Below are positions 47,701 through 60,400 of a stretch of DNA of 64,000 bases, piece after piece; position 1 is the first letter of the stretch, and the number at the start of each line of letters is the position of its first letter. The notes below the pieces were generated by a model, which made no database searches, was not told the DNA's origin, and saw only the letters and a program-made list of their open reading frames with translations. Location of the stretch: positions 5,889,358 through 5,953,357 of the forward strand of contig OZ025214.1 in NCBI GenBank assembly GCA_964019055.1. Direction: 5' to 3'. The position numbers and the translations under genes are program-made. Source of the stretch: Anthopleura xanthogrammica (taxonomy: Eukaryota > Cnidaria > Anthozoa > Actiniaria > Actiniidae).

Positions 47701-48907
47701 CCCCCCCCCCCCCGAATAACTTAACAAAGAGACCTAACATAAACTCCAGGAATCAAACCTGAGGACCCAGAGGTGAGAGGGGAAATTCATAATGTTATGA
47801 CAAGATGATGCAAAATGTGGTAAAACAGAAAACATAATAACAAGAGATTCTTATTCTAGGTACTTCAGCATAGTCCTGGTACCAACTGATGACCAATCAG
47901 CCAAAGTAAAAGTGTCAGTTGTCAGAGTCAATAAAGAGGTTGTTTCAGCATCTCAGCTCGAGTATCTTAAGTCCTGCTTTCTGGAACCTTCAGCAGTGCA
48001 TGGCTTGGCATCAGTTGACACTCCTATTGGTAGGACAGTGATTCTATACCCATCCAATGCTCAACGAAGTCTGAATCTTATTCCCCTCAAAAGTGGTGAA
48101 TATGATCAGGTAGAGGACAGTTTGAAGTGGTATTGTACACTTGAACGGCTAAGCTGCATCCAGCAGAGAAACCAAAGTATTCATACGAACCCAGAAAATA
48201 CTGCTGTTACAGAATTAGATAAAAGTGGGGACTCGAAGAGAATGGTTGAAACAAGAGGCCTGCTGTCAGACCTTACACTTCTGGATCTTCATAGTGAACA
48301 CTCTGAACATGAAAACATCTTTGAGAAATCTAGAGGAAATATGACAGACAACTTGGAAAAGAAAGAGGCAATGGATATTATAAATATGGATTTTGTGTTA
48401 AATGCTGCTGAGCACAAAGATGTCTTAGTCCAGAGTGTATATTATAATAATGAAGAGAAACACACTGCTAACCATCTAATGACTGTTCTAATCAACTATC
48501 TCTACATTCTTGGATATCTTAGTCCCTTAATTGACATATCAGGGCCCTATTTTAATAACGTAATTGTTCTAGCAGTCAGGCACTTTCAGCTCGATTATAA
48601 TTCTTATTCACCTCCATCGGCTTGTAGTGCAATGGGAATTGAACATGACACTCTTCCCACTAGTGGCCATCTCACACCTGTAACGCTGAAGGCCTTGAAG
48701 GACCTTCTGAAAACATGCATAGAGAACCTCAAGAGACTAGGATTTCACTTTGAGGGACAACTTCATTTGAGCTGTGAGAAGGAATGGATGGAGTTTTCCA
48801 AGTTTGTTAGTCACTGTCAAGATTCCATGGCTATTAATATTCACATGAAGGGATCACTTGACAGACAAACAAGAGAGGAGATTGACAGATTGGTGGCCGA
48901 TCTTTGA
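44785..48907 (+). CDS. VPS9-domain protein, putative Rab GEF, family not identified
   Basis: VPS9 domains activate Rab5-like GTPases on endosomes; that role here is inferred. Six exons: 44785-45186, 45343-45482, 45838-46231, 46561-46876, 47147-47495 and 47860-48907. All phases agree; 2,649 nt, 882 codons plus stop. Residues 1-180 are helical and charged, likely coiled coil. Residues of about 250-500 contain the VPS9 core: CPPGADEFMDVWVYVVLKANIPKL and EAGYYLSSVEFACQYI. Asp418 and Tyr458/459 stand where known VPS9 exchange factors have their catalytic Asp and Tyr. Residues 534-730 are unrecognised and include an acidic, low-complexity part. Residues 737-817 (LINYLYILGYLS, AVRHFQLDYN, GHLTPVTLKALKDLL) resemble the pattern of peptidoglycan-binding-like three-helix domains. 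The second intron uses a GC donor. The fifth intron holds a SINE. I see no SH2, RA, ankyrin, RCC1 or MIT domain, so it does not fit RIN, ALS2, ANKRD27, RABGEF1 or VPS9D1. Confidence 0.9.
45483..45837 (+). other. GC-AG intron of the VPS9 gene
   Basis: Exon 2 ends GTCAG and the intron starts GCAAGA, the usual context of GC donors. The acceptor is TTCAATTTTTAG at 45837. This junction gives AG+G (Arg) and keeps exon 3 open. The nearest GT (45478) would put exon 3 in a frame that stops within about 35 codons, so the GC site is required. Confidence 0.85.
47573..47805 (-). mobile_element. tRNA-derived SINE with poly-C tract in VPS9 gene intron
   Basis: In reverse orientation: GGCTGATCAAAGTCAGGGCA tail, AATTGGAATTTAG, GGTTTTGCAGAGGGAGG body, then a run of about 20 C (from 47695) replacing the usual GGAGAAAAACCC segment, and a degenerate head (ACCCAGAGGTGAGAGG). 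A second C run at 47076-47088 lies upstream of exon 5. Confidence 0.75.
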
Positions 48908-49914
48908 GGAGATTCAACATTAATTTTCTGGTTTGTTTTTTCTGTGGTAACACGAGTCATGCCCTTCAAGATATGATTTGCTTCATCAGTGTTTATCATT
49001 GCCTACATCTATGCTAACTGTCACACTGAAATGTAATTTCACATTGTGATACTTAATAAGTCAAGAAGCTCCACATTTTAGGTTGAAGAAACAAGTGCTT
49101 CAAATCAAGATTTGCATCATCATCATAATCAACTTCTTTTAAGAGGGTAGTGCTTATAGACAGATAAGCTAAGTCTGACAAACTTGCGGCACTCTATTCA
49201 TATTTCATGTACTCACATCTTCCTCAACTATCTCTGATACTGGTTAGCACTGAAATTTTACTGAGGACATGGACTGAGGAGGGAAAAAATTATACCCAAA
49301 TACAAATTAGGAACAAACTTTTGTTAAATAATTTACTAGACATAACAACATACATGCTGCATATATATGTGAACTTTTATCTTCTTGTTTCTTGAAAATA
49401 ACAAATGTTTATATATAATTATATATATATATATGTATAATTATGATAGAACTACATACTTTAAAACAATCCACCCCCACTGTACTTATGTTTGATTTGA
49501 CATCTTTCTGCTTTTTTATGAAAAATACTGAATATGGGAAAATTTAGAGAGAGATTTTACTTGGCTGTGAAAAGTAGTACAATATTTACTCGTTTAAGCC
49601 TTGCCCCAATAAGCGCCACCCTCAATTAAGCACTGCATAGGCAAAATATCAAAGAGCGCCACCTCAAATTAGTGCTTCCCCCAAAAAAGCGCTTCAAACA
49701 AAACACTGAATTAAAAAGCACCGCAGCGCTTAATCGAGTAAATATGGTAAGCATAATACATAATACATAGTAGACACAAATTTCTGTTTTTCACAAATTA
49801 TACAAATTTGTTTTATGGGCCAAATAAAATTACCCTATAGTAAAGAAAACCTTTCAGTTGAAATTTTTGTATAAAATAAGTAGGAGTATGAACAAAACAT
49901 TAGAAAAATTGCTT

Positions 49915-50042
49915 TTAAACAGGCAATATGCATGTCTAGAGGTTACAGCTCGTAGTAAGTTGGTACAATATGTTTTCCACTCATTGAAAGAACAAATAAA
50001 TACTTGTCTATCAGAACCTCTTAAATGCATATTGCCTGGTTG
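49915..50042. repeat. 128-bp palindromic element
   Basis: The ends AACAGGCAATATGCATG and GCATATTGCCTGGTT are inverted copies and continue inward with AGAGGTT and AACCTCT. Confidence 0.75.
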
Positions 50043-50057
50043 ACAAGAATAGTCACA

Positions 50058-50280
50058 TTCACAGTTCCTTGGCCATCTTGAAAGGTAGATCTTGAAAGGT
50101 AGATCTTGAAAGGTAGCCATGCCTTAGCATCAAAGCAAGATGAACAGTGAGCTTGCAATGATAAAGACCTTTAATACACCTTGGACAATTATTCACTGGT
50201 CTCCATCATTGCAAGCTCACATTCGTCTTGCTTCGATGCAAAGGCATGGCTACCTATCAAGATGGCACAGGGAACTGTGA
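50058..50280. repeat. Palindromic element with a 14-bp expansion in one arm
   Basis: The arms share TTCACAGTTCC, GCCATCTTGA, AGGTAGCCATGCC and TGAGCTTGCAATGAT or their complements. The left arm has two extra tandem copies of ATCTTGAAAGGTAG (50086-50115) that the right arm lacks, so the expansion followed formation of the palindrome. Confidence 0.8.
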
Positions 50281-51440
50281 AGGGACTATTTCAAACTTCA
50301 CTAAAACTAGTAGCCAGGACAAAATAGTACTGATGAAACAATGTATAATAGCAAGGTTATATGTTCTTAGCGACTAACTTGTGCCACTATGAACAGAAAC
50401 AAAAGCATCAAAGTTGAATAATAAAATATTGGTGCTTCTCATAGTCTTTACACATAGCTACAAACTCTGTCAAAATTAATAACTGAATTGGTTACCAGAA
50501 TCAGATTCTGTTTGAATTCCTCACACAATAACAAGGTTTTTCAGACTCTGAAAAAGTGGCCAATACAATTTTATAAAGTTAGTTATACATGACACAGACA
50601 ACAAACTATATAATTCGACATGTCCGGGCTTTTGGCCTCTGCCAATCAAATTTTCAAAGCTAGTATTTTTTGTTATTTTCTATGTGCAACTAGGTTGTTG
50701 CCTGTGTCACAGAAAAGTGCTGTAAAGAGTGTTTTGATCTAAGAATTTCAGAAAAAATGTAAAGTTAGATTAAAAGCTATCAGCTAACAGACTCTTTGCA
50801 GAAATCGATGGTGGAGGTCAAAGAAAAAGAAATATTTTATTTTCCCCTCCAACTTGCGTTAATATGAAATGAGCAAAACGTGTCAACAAATACGTTAATA
50901 AATCATATGTTTTTGGTGTGGACAACGTGAACTTTCAGCTAAAAATTTACTTTATACAAGTAAGTTACATTAATAGTATGGTTAAAGTTAATCTACATTC
51001 TGATGGTGCAATATTTGCTTCAGCGATATCATCTATGCATTATTAACTTCTGCTTTCAGCATCATTACATCTAGTTAATACAACTTTCTGCAGTGTTCAG
51101 CATTGGTTCTTGTTTCTTTATCTCTTGAATAGTTGATTTCAACTTGTCGATATATGTGTCAAAAATGGAATGAGTTCATGACATGTTAGAGTTTAAGTCA
51201 TTGAGCAAACCTCTTCTTTTTCATGACAGTCCAAGCATTTTTAAGTACATGAGTCAGTGTGGAATTTTGGAAACAAAACATGTGTTTAATAATTCTTATA
51301 CTTGTCTTCTGTTTGTTTCCTTGTCTTTCTTTCACAAAATTGTATTTGTTTTTACTACCAATGAAATATCCTCGAACCACAGCCAGTTGCATGAGTAAAA
51401 TATATCTTAGAAGAGAACTTGCCATCATAGAACAGAGCAC

Positions 51441-54400
51441 TCATTCACTTGAGTTATTTTCTGATTTTGGTTTCTTTGTATCAGCTGGCCAGATTCTCGT
51501 CCGAGGGCTTCCCCTCATGGGACTACTGTTGCAATCCCTGTCTTCACGTAACCCGTTGGCCGATGCATCAAACTGGACATTCTCAAGGCTACAATAGAGT
51601 ATGAAAACTGTTGATCAATCTTTGTGCTTGGGTTATAAGTACTTCTGCCATTTGCAAGCAACATTAAGTTGTGAACTTTTTAGAGAAGAATTCCGTTTTA
51701 CTACTGTTTTTACTGCAACTAACTGATGACAAAAAATGTTAGAGTACATAAAGGTACATGAGAATCATTCTGTAAAGATTTATTTGATTGACAGCAGTCT
51801 ATTGCCCATTAACCTCTTGTGACGTTTGTATTGGTCAGTACATAGCAATGAAAACAGTGGTAATCTAAAACATTTCCTGCCAAGTGAAGGAAGTAGTAAG
51901 TTCAATATTTGGCATAAGAAGGGAAAGTTTTGGCGATGGGGCTGCATTTCATTTGCCTTTTCATAAACATTTCTCAACTAGATCTAAAAAGACCTGTTGT
52001 TTCAATAGGTTTCTTTTTTTCCTTTTTACATGAAAAACATATTATAAACTGCCAACATCTCTGTTTGAAGTAACTAACTTTCTATTAGAAATGTCAACAA
52101 AAAGGTCCACCATAAATGTTGCTTGCAAATGGCAGTAGTGTTCAAAGAAATAACATAAAATAACACAAGAAGCAAAAGAGAGAGAATTAGTCATTAGTAC
52201 AAGCTTCAATGTGATCACATGACTAGGGAAATTAGGTGCAAATATGACAAGATTTTTGTGAAAAAACAACAAAGGCATTATCTGCATGTAGCTTTCATTT
52301 GACGACAAAGACTACAGTTAGGTTAAATTGATTTAGTTTGAAGAATTAAACAATATTTTAATCACAATTTGGGGTTATAATAAAAAACAATTTTCCAAAA
52401 TTTTATGGTTATAATTTGTATTTTTTTGGATACAAAAATGAAAGAAAATTGTATCATAAATATGTGAAAAGGAGGTTTAAGCCTATAGTAATCCTAGATT
52501 TCATAAATATTAGGCTTTTTTAAATAATCAAGTGATCACATGTCGTGGTTAGTGAAAATTATAACAGCTAGACAGTAATTGCATGCAAGGTCACATCCAT
52601 GCTTAATTTGGTTAAAGTTAGGGATTACAAAAAAATGCTTATAATGTCACGTTCCTTCATATACATTTATTTGGGAATGTACTTACTCGCACGGCCATAC
52701 TTTACTCACAGATCTGTCAGCCTGATTACAAGAACAGAAAATAGTCTCAATGTGTCTTTTAAGAGTTTGTCAATCCTAGTAAATACTAGGTTACATATAA
52801 TGACACATTTACTTTTACAAAAAAAGAATGCATAACTATTCAATGTTATGCACTATGCTTGCACTGGTACAGGGATAAAACATTACATAAGTAGCTTTTA
52901 ATAAATATTACCTTAGAAAATTAACTCTATAGATTAATGAAAAATATTTATGCTTGCTATGTTTAGATACGTTTTTAGTCAAGAAAATGAGTCAAACTCT
53001 GCCAACAAAACCCTTGTTAGGAAGTCTGATGTATTTTCTTTGATGTTAAATATTATTTTCAATTAAAATAATTTTTTTCTGGCTGACCAAAAAATACTCA
53101 AAAATTAATTTTACTTTTTAGCTTCTGGGACATGCATTATGGGTTTCACATTATGAATGATGTGTAGTTCAAGTTCAGCTAATTTAAAATCCAGGAAAAA
53201 ATCTCAATGGGAATCACAAAATACCAATGTACATCAGAGGTATACTAGTAAAACCCAAAATTATGTTGTGAACTCCTACTTTAGAATTAGAACTACAAAA
53301 ATGACTGCTACATGCAGGAATGCCCCTTGAAAACGGCAGCTAAATCTGCTACAGAATATTCCTCAGTGCTTCAATTTCTTTAGTAATTGTGCTTTGAACT
53401 GAGTAAGAATTAAGAAAGTGCTTTAAAAAATTAGGGTTATATATCTACTAAGATATTGAAGCAAAATGTTGAACCTCATATTAAAGGAATATAAGTATAA
53501 TTTCGTAAAGACATTACAGAGCAAATTTTATGTTAGAAACTATGAAATCACTAGCTTCTAAATTCAAAAATATAATACAATTCCTTAAGAGGGCACATGC
53601 TATTTGGCCATTTTTGTATTTATTAAATACTGCTGTATTGCTTGATTACAAACTCATTTACTATTTGAGCATCAGAATATTCACAAATACCAACGGTAAA
53701 GTAAAGATTATGCACAACTTCAACAATACAAACACTTAATTCCAGATTGACCTTCACCAAAATACATGGATTATTCTACACATCATCAAGGCAAACCCCA
53801 AGCAACAGAGAACTCAAAACTGGAGTATTCAAGCAAGAAAAAACAGTCCATGTATAACATATGAACACAATTTTATAGCCTTCTTATTCAAATTGGCTGA
53901 GATTTCAAATTATTTTAAGAAAATGTATATTAATTTTTTGGATGTTGAATTTTTCTTCTTATTGTTACATTGATTCCAATGTTTCATGTGCAACAAAGTT
54001 GATTGAACAAGATAAGTTTTACTACATAATAATTATACAGCTTGTAGCTTTTTAAAAAATGCTGAAGGCTTTAGAAACACAGCAGATATGACTGTGAAAA
54101 ATTTATGACGACAACACAGATTTGTATCCTTGACAACAACTTTGACTGTACAATCATCCAGCATTCTGAATGGTAGATCACTCATTTCTTTCACTGTGAC
54201 TGGTTCAACCAATGCCAATCCACATTTTTAACAGTCATATATGTCTACTCCAATAGCTAGCAAAGGTATGATGACTGATACTACTGGTGCCGATAGATTT
54301 TAAAGCACTCTAGTTGTTAGATGTTAATATTAACACAGTTAACGATGACACTGCCAGGAACTAAATGAAATCAATAACAAGTGCAGGATTTTTTTTGCTG

Positions 54401-57400
54401 TTTAAGAGAACTTTACTAAGCAGCTGACAAAATGAAAATATTTAGAGGACGAGCATTCTATCATTCATGCTACATAGCTGATCTCTTTTGAAAGAAATGA
54501 AAGAAGATTTTATGGATTTAAGCTTATTCTTTGCCACTTTAGTTATTTCCCTAAGTGAGATATTCCACATTGAAAGACAGACAAAGAACAGTATTTACCG
54601 TGTAATGAGTCTTTCATCCTCATCACCAAATTCCCCTCCCATAAGAGATGGCTCCCCAACAACCATAACATCTTGACTTGCCAGAGTAAAGTTTGTAGCT
54701 GTAGGGGATTTCTTCTTTGATGTGCTGTTCCCTGATGATGTTGGTGTAGATGCATTGGGTGTGGATGAAGATTTTCGTTTTCTTCTTGTTCTTGTAGGAC
54801 GACTTGTTTCTGAGTGGGTAGAAATAAAACTTTTAAAAATGCAGACTTTCAGGCCAAACTAATGTCACATTGAAGTCCCATGCATTCAACAACAAGAGCT
54901 CCATTGCTGTAAAGAGAACCCTACATAGATGTACACTGGTTATCTTTACCTTTTGTAGGGGTACCTGGTGTAGTAGCTGTGGGTGGCCACATCATCTCTG
55001 CTTGATATTCTAAACAAAACCAAGTTGGAAAATTTTAGTGTCATCTTTCATTGACGTCTGAGCTCTATACAGTATTCCAAACAGTTTGCTTCATGGCTAG
55101 ATGAAGTGTTAAAAACTCACAAATAACAATATAAATTCTGATGAAACATATATTACCACCCAAAATATAGGCTACTCAATGGCCAGACATGATGACTGGC
55201 CACATTGGACTGATCAACATAGTTCTTTTCTGAATTCTGAAATAATAGGATGTATCATGGTCTAGCTTTAGTACAAACACCATATAAGGCATGATGTACA
55301 AAAAATGTACAAAAAATGCTAGATAAAATGCACATCTCAGAAAAGGTCTATGTGACCAGTCAATGTGACCAGTCAAGTGGACAAGCCTTAGAGGTGATTG
55401 GCCAGACAACTGCCAATTTAGGCAATATATTGTCCCTCGACTAGCCATTATTTTTAGCCCCTAAATGATTGAGAACATTGCTGTTAGACATCCAACTACA
55501 TTCTTAACAAGCATCTTTCAAAATTAACAAAATACTTAGATCGAATTACAGTTTTCCCCTTTTCAGATAACATCATTCCCTTGAGTATTACTTTCTTCCT
55601 TTTCCAGTAACACTCAAGAGGATACATAAATATAGAAAGTCTCAGACAAAGTATCTTATACTAAAGGGAATAACACATGGTCTGAAATGGGAAAACAGTG
55701 ATTACAGTCTTTTTTTTTAAATTTTTTAACTATTGAGCACAAACCTGGTGGTGCACACATTCTTTGCCATCTTTGGAATAGTGTTGATTTAAGGCAGTCT
55801 GAACAGCACAAGAAATAATCCGTAGTCAATAATGAAAGAAAGAAGAAAGAAAGAGAGAAAGAAAGAAGCAAAGAAAGAAAGAAAGAAAGAGAGGGGAAAA
55901 ATAAGAAAAGAAAGAAAGAGAGAAAGAAAGAAGCAAGAAAGAAAGTAAAGGGAAAAGAAGGAAAGAAAGAAAGAGAGAAAGAAAGAATGAAGCAAAGAAA
56001 GAAAGAAAGGAAAGGAAAAAGAAGGAAAGAAAGAAAGAAAGAAGCAATGAAAGAGAGAAAGAAAAAAAGAAAAAAGAGGAAAGAAGGAAAGAAAGAAAGA
56101 GAGAAAGAAAGAAGGAAGGAAGAAAGGGAAGGAAAGGAAAGAAAAAGGAAAGGAAAGCAAAGGAAAGGAAAGAAAGAAAACTAACAAAAGAAAGTAAGCT
56201 TAGTTTCTACTCTGAAATATTGATTACATACAATATGCTTGATATCCAACAACACAAACCAGACTAAACACATTAATTATTAAGTAATATGGTACTGGTC
56301 TAGGTAACTTTTTGGAATGTGTATTTGAATAAACGTAAAAAGAATAAAAAGAAAGAAAGAATGGGCTGAAAGGCCGAAAGAGGACAGAAAGATAGATGGA
56401 AATATCGGAAGGAAAGAAAAAAGGGATGGACAAAATAGAAGGGATAGATGGAAGAATGAATAAATAAATGAAAAGGAAAGTAACAAATAAATGACATTGA
56501 TAATGTATAAACAATGTCCATTTTACGTTAAATGTTTAATTTTTTTTTTAAATATATATATTTAAAATAAATATATATATTTAAAATGTATTAAAATTAT
56601 TTGTAACTCTGAATGCAGTGATGATTATGGCCATGCCATTCCCTCCAGCCTTCATTTGTGTTACCACAATCCTCTAGCAAATACACACAACAACATTTAC
56701 TCTAATACAAATTGCTTACCTCTGGGACTCATGTTATATGTTTTGTGCCTGGACATGAGCTCTTGCATTGGTTCCAAGATTACACATAGCTAAAACCAAG
56801 AACAATCGAAGACCGTGAATATTGGTAAGAAAATATTCAAGAAATTCAAGAAAAATAAGAAAATCACTTTTGAAAAATGTTTTCCACTTAAAAATACAAA
56901 GAGTAAACTGCTTTTCTCAGTCAACTGAGAGAAATCTTAGGGGATTCTAAAAAATGTTCAAGGCAACAATACTTTTTTCACAGTTCCGTTAAATGACCAT
57001 GAATAATAGTTCCAAGTTGAGGTTTGAGTTGCTGCACATGGTAAACCATAGTTTTGCTTTGCACATCAACTTCAACCTCAACTTGGAACTATTATTGGTT
57101 GTCACTGAAAGAACTGAGTATTCTAGGTTAAATGAGGAAGATGAATATTTTAGTGAGTTTAATGATGGACTATTTGAGCAAAATCTCGTGTTTTTTTTTT
57201 GCCTTACAAATCCTGCCAAACACTCCCTTCTTTCATGTGCATGCATCCTTAGGCCACTTAAAGTAGTATTTTACTGCAGGAGGGAGAAGGGTGGATGGGG
57301 AGAGGAAGTAACGTTGATAATAATTATGCAGTCATACAGTACTGTTTAAAACACTTGCCAAAATATTGCCAAAATTCTTACCCGCAAGTAATTTAGAGTA

Positions 57401-60400
57401 AAGTTTGTCATTCCATTTCTTGTTACGTTCTTGGCGACCTGCTCTATCATCCCAGGCTCTTGCATCACAACTAAGTTACGAGGGACCATTTCCCTGTGTT
57501 GCCGCACCGTGAAGTGCCAGTTGCGTATTCTCATAATATCATCAAAAGTAAACTCTAAAATTAATCTTCCTTCTGTACAAACCTAAAAAAAATAAATTTA
57601 GGAATCAACAAATTGTTGGTTTATAAAAGAGCATTTTTTATCAAAATACAGTAAACTCAATCTCAAACAGAAGCAGGATCATTTTTGAAAGAAAAACTAT
57701 TGCAAGTAGGTAGAACGACAATTGTGAGGTTCTGAAAAAGGTATCAACTCGAATTGGGCTACCTATAGTACACTACTTTGCTGGAAGTGCACTGAATTGG
57801 AGCAAGCATGGAACAGTAAGTATGCTGCTTAATGCGCTGTGCTACAGGGCTCGAAATAGGAAACAATTATAGCCTGCCAGTCCAGTAAATTTTTCCTGCC
57901 TTTTTATTATTTTTATTTTTGATTTGGCAGTTCACCATTATTTTTGCCTGCCAATTAAACCTTAAGTTTTGCCTGGCTTTTGGCCATTGGCAGGCCACTA
58001 TTTCAAGCCCTGTGCTACGTGCTAAGTGAGAGGTCCATAGTTCAATCCCTCATAATCTCACACAATAGTTTTAACTTCTATCTAATCCTTGTAGCTTTAG
58101 TTTTAAATACCCTTGTGAGGAAAGCAAATTGATACCCTGAAACTACCTCAGATCAGGGTTAGGGCATGAAATTTAGCTTCAGTGGTTGGGTTTTGTAAAG
58201 GGAGAAAAACCAGATTTGAATCAAGGGAAATACCTAATTATCATTATTGTAAAATCTGCTCATATGTGTTGCTCATTCCATTCCAGGAATTGACTCTGAG
58301 ACCCCAGAGGTGAGAGACGAATGTGTGTATATACTACTGCTATACTACCCTTAATTGTTGAGAGCACCTACATTGGAGCGGAACTATAGTGACATGAGGG
58401 ATTGTGCTAGGATTTTGTAATATGTGTCCTAGAACCCATGTGTCTGGGCACATTGGGGTCCCTAATATATTTGATGGGATCCAGATCACGTTCTTTCATA
58501 AGCAAGATATGTGTGGTGCAATGGCAAGGCATGAAACTCTCGGGTCTCGGGATGCAAACAAATTGTCAAATGCATTTTCTCCTAGTTTTTTTTTGCGTAA
58601 AAATGCACAATTTCTGTGTTAGAGTGAACCCTGGTGACATGAAATGTATTCTTTGTGTATCTAAACCTCACTCGCTCCTGATCAATTTTTTGCAACATAC
58701 CTTAGTATAAAACGGCTTTATATGACTCGTCACCATCGTGGTATTCTCGCAGTCTAACGTTATTGTAGTATTATGATATGACTCTTTAGGTTGTAAAAGA
58801 TGGTAATACAATTCCGTCACACCACCCTCAAATATGCTTCTGAAGTAACGTGGTATTAATGTCCTTCCAATAGCTGTTGATCAAATAATAACAATTAAAT
58901 GGAATTGAATGAATATCTGGAATCAAGGGTGGAGTAGAGCTAGTAGACCGGTAGTGCAAGGGATCTTGGGTTTGATTCCTGGACTCGACATCAAATGTGA
59001 GTAAAGCGTGTTATGCCTCTCCCTTGATTTGAGGATTTTCACTGGGTCAAGGCATCAAAAAAAAATTTGGTTGGCAGTTCATTTGTCAGGCCAGAGGAAT
59101 ATTTTGCCTGTCAAACTCAAGTGTGGCTGGTCAAATGTCCAGGGAATGGGAATCATTTACCAGTCAAGAGGTCATTTTTATTGAAAAAAATATTTGTCTG
59201 ATTCCTGACGAATCATGTGATAATACTCACTGTATCTTTTAGGTCCATCTTCTTGACAAAAGTTAAGGGTTAAAGTTGCATCTTCTTCAAAAAATTCTGT
59301 TACAAAGCTATCCCACCATAAGTTATCACTTTCCTGATAGCAAAACAGATATAAAATAAATATATCATTAGGTTATTCTCACTATATATTGTGCAAAACA
59401 ACATTGAACAAGATTTTAAAAAGTTGTGAAAAATCTTGGTATACAATTCAACCAATCGCAATATGAAAAATTACTTTTCATCCAACAGAATGATAAAATA
59501 CACCAAACAAAAAAACACAACAGTTTTATACTAGTAGCTTTTCAAATTCATAAAAATCCTCCAAGTCTAGAGCTAGCTATACCACAAAATTTGTACTACA
59601 TTTAATGTACTCCTCTTAGTAACTTTCTTTCTCAAGTCACCTCACTCAAGTGGAAAGGTGTACGCCAGAGACATTGAATTTTTTAACTGAGTTGTGAGGG
59701 TGAACGTAAGAGAAATGAAGGGGGAAATGAATTAGGAGGAAATAATGATCTTTATAGCTAGACATGTGAAAGCTTAAACTTTATTAGATGTAGTTACCAT
59801 GCATTACTATTTTTGAACAAGAATAAATAAACTGAAATCCGAGTATTAAAATTATATATCATGAGCAAATATAAATGAGGTTGTTATAAAATAAAATCTT
59901 GACATAAATAAACCCCCACAAAATATGCAAATCTAAGTTGAACATCTTCATTGTCTGATAAGGAATTCAACTTCCTAACTTTAAAACAAAACAGTCACAT
60001 GTGCTACTAGTAACTTTTGTGTTATAACCATGAAAAATTCCTAAGTCAAAAACAATTCTAACATACAGCTACAGTATAAATAGCAAAATGACAAATAAAT
60101 TATTGAAGAAAAATAAAACTTGCTAGTCTAAAAATCTCTCACATAAATTTATGACCTGAAATGAAACTCCTAAAATGCATGTATTAACTTTTACAAGCAA
60201 CTGCTTCTTGAAAATATCTTTAATTTTTATGATTAACTACGAATTCTGTAATGATATTATTTTTGTACAGGTTTTAATTAGGAAAGTAGCTTAAATAAAA
60301 AAAATTCAATAAATTTCCTGTCTAATTTTTTAGGGAATTGATGAAATTGGAAGACAACTTGAAGAAATATAATTATAATGATATATAATAAAGTTTTAAG

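Larger units (their letters stand above)
48908..51440. other. Region between convergent VPS9 gene and LDB1
   Basis: No further exon was recognised. It contains an (AT)n run near 49421-49434 and two fold-back elements listed separately. A stretch at 49598-49740 with repeated AAGCGCCACC/AAGCACTGC motifs (AAGCGCTTC and CGCTTAATCGAGTAAATAT) is partly self-complementary. The 3' untranslated regions of both genes probably occupy the edges. Confidence 0.5.
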
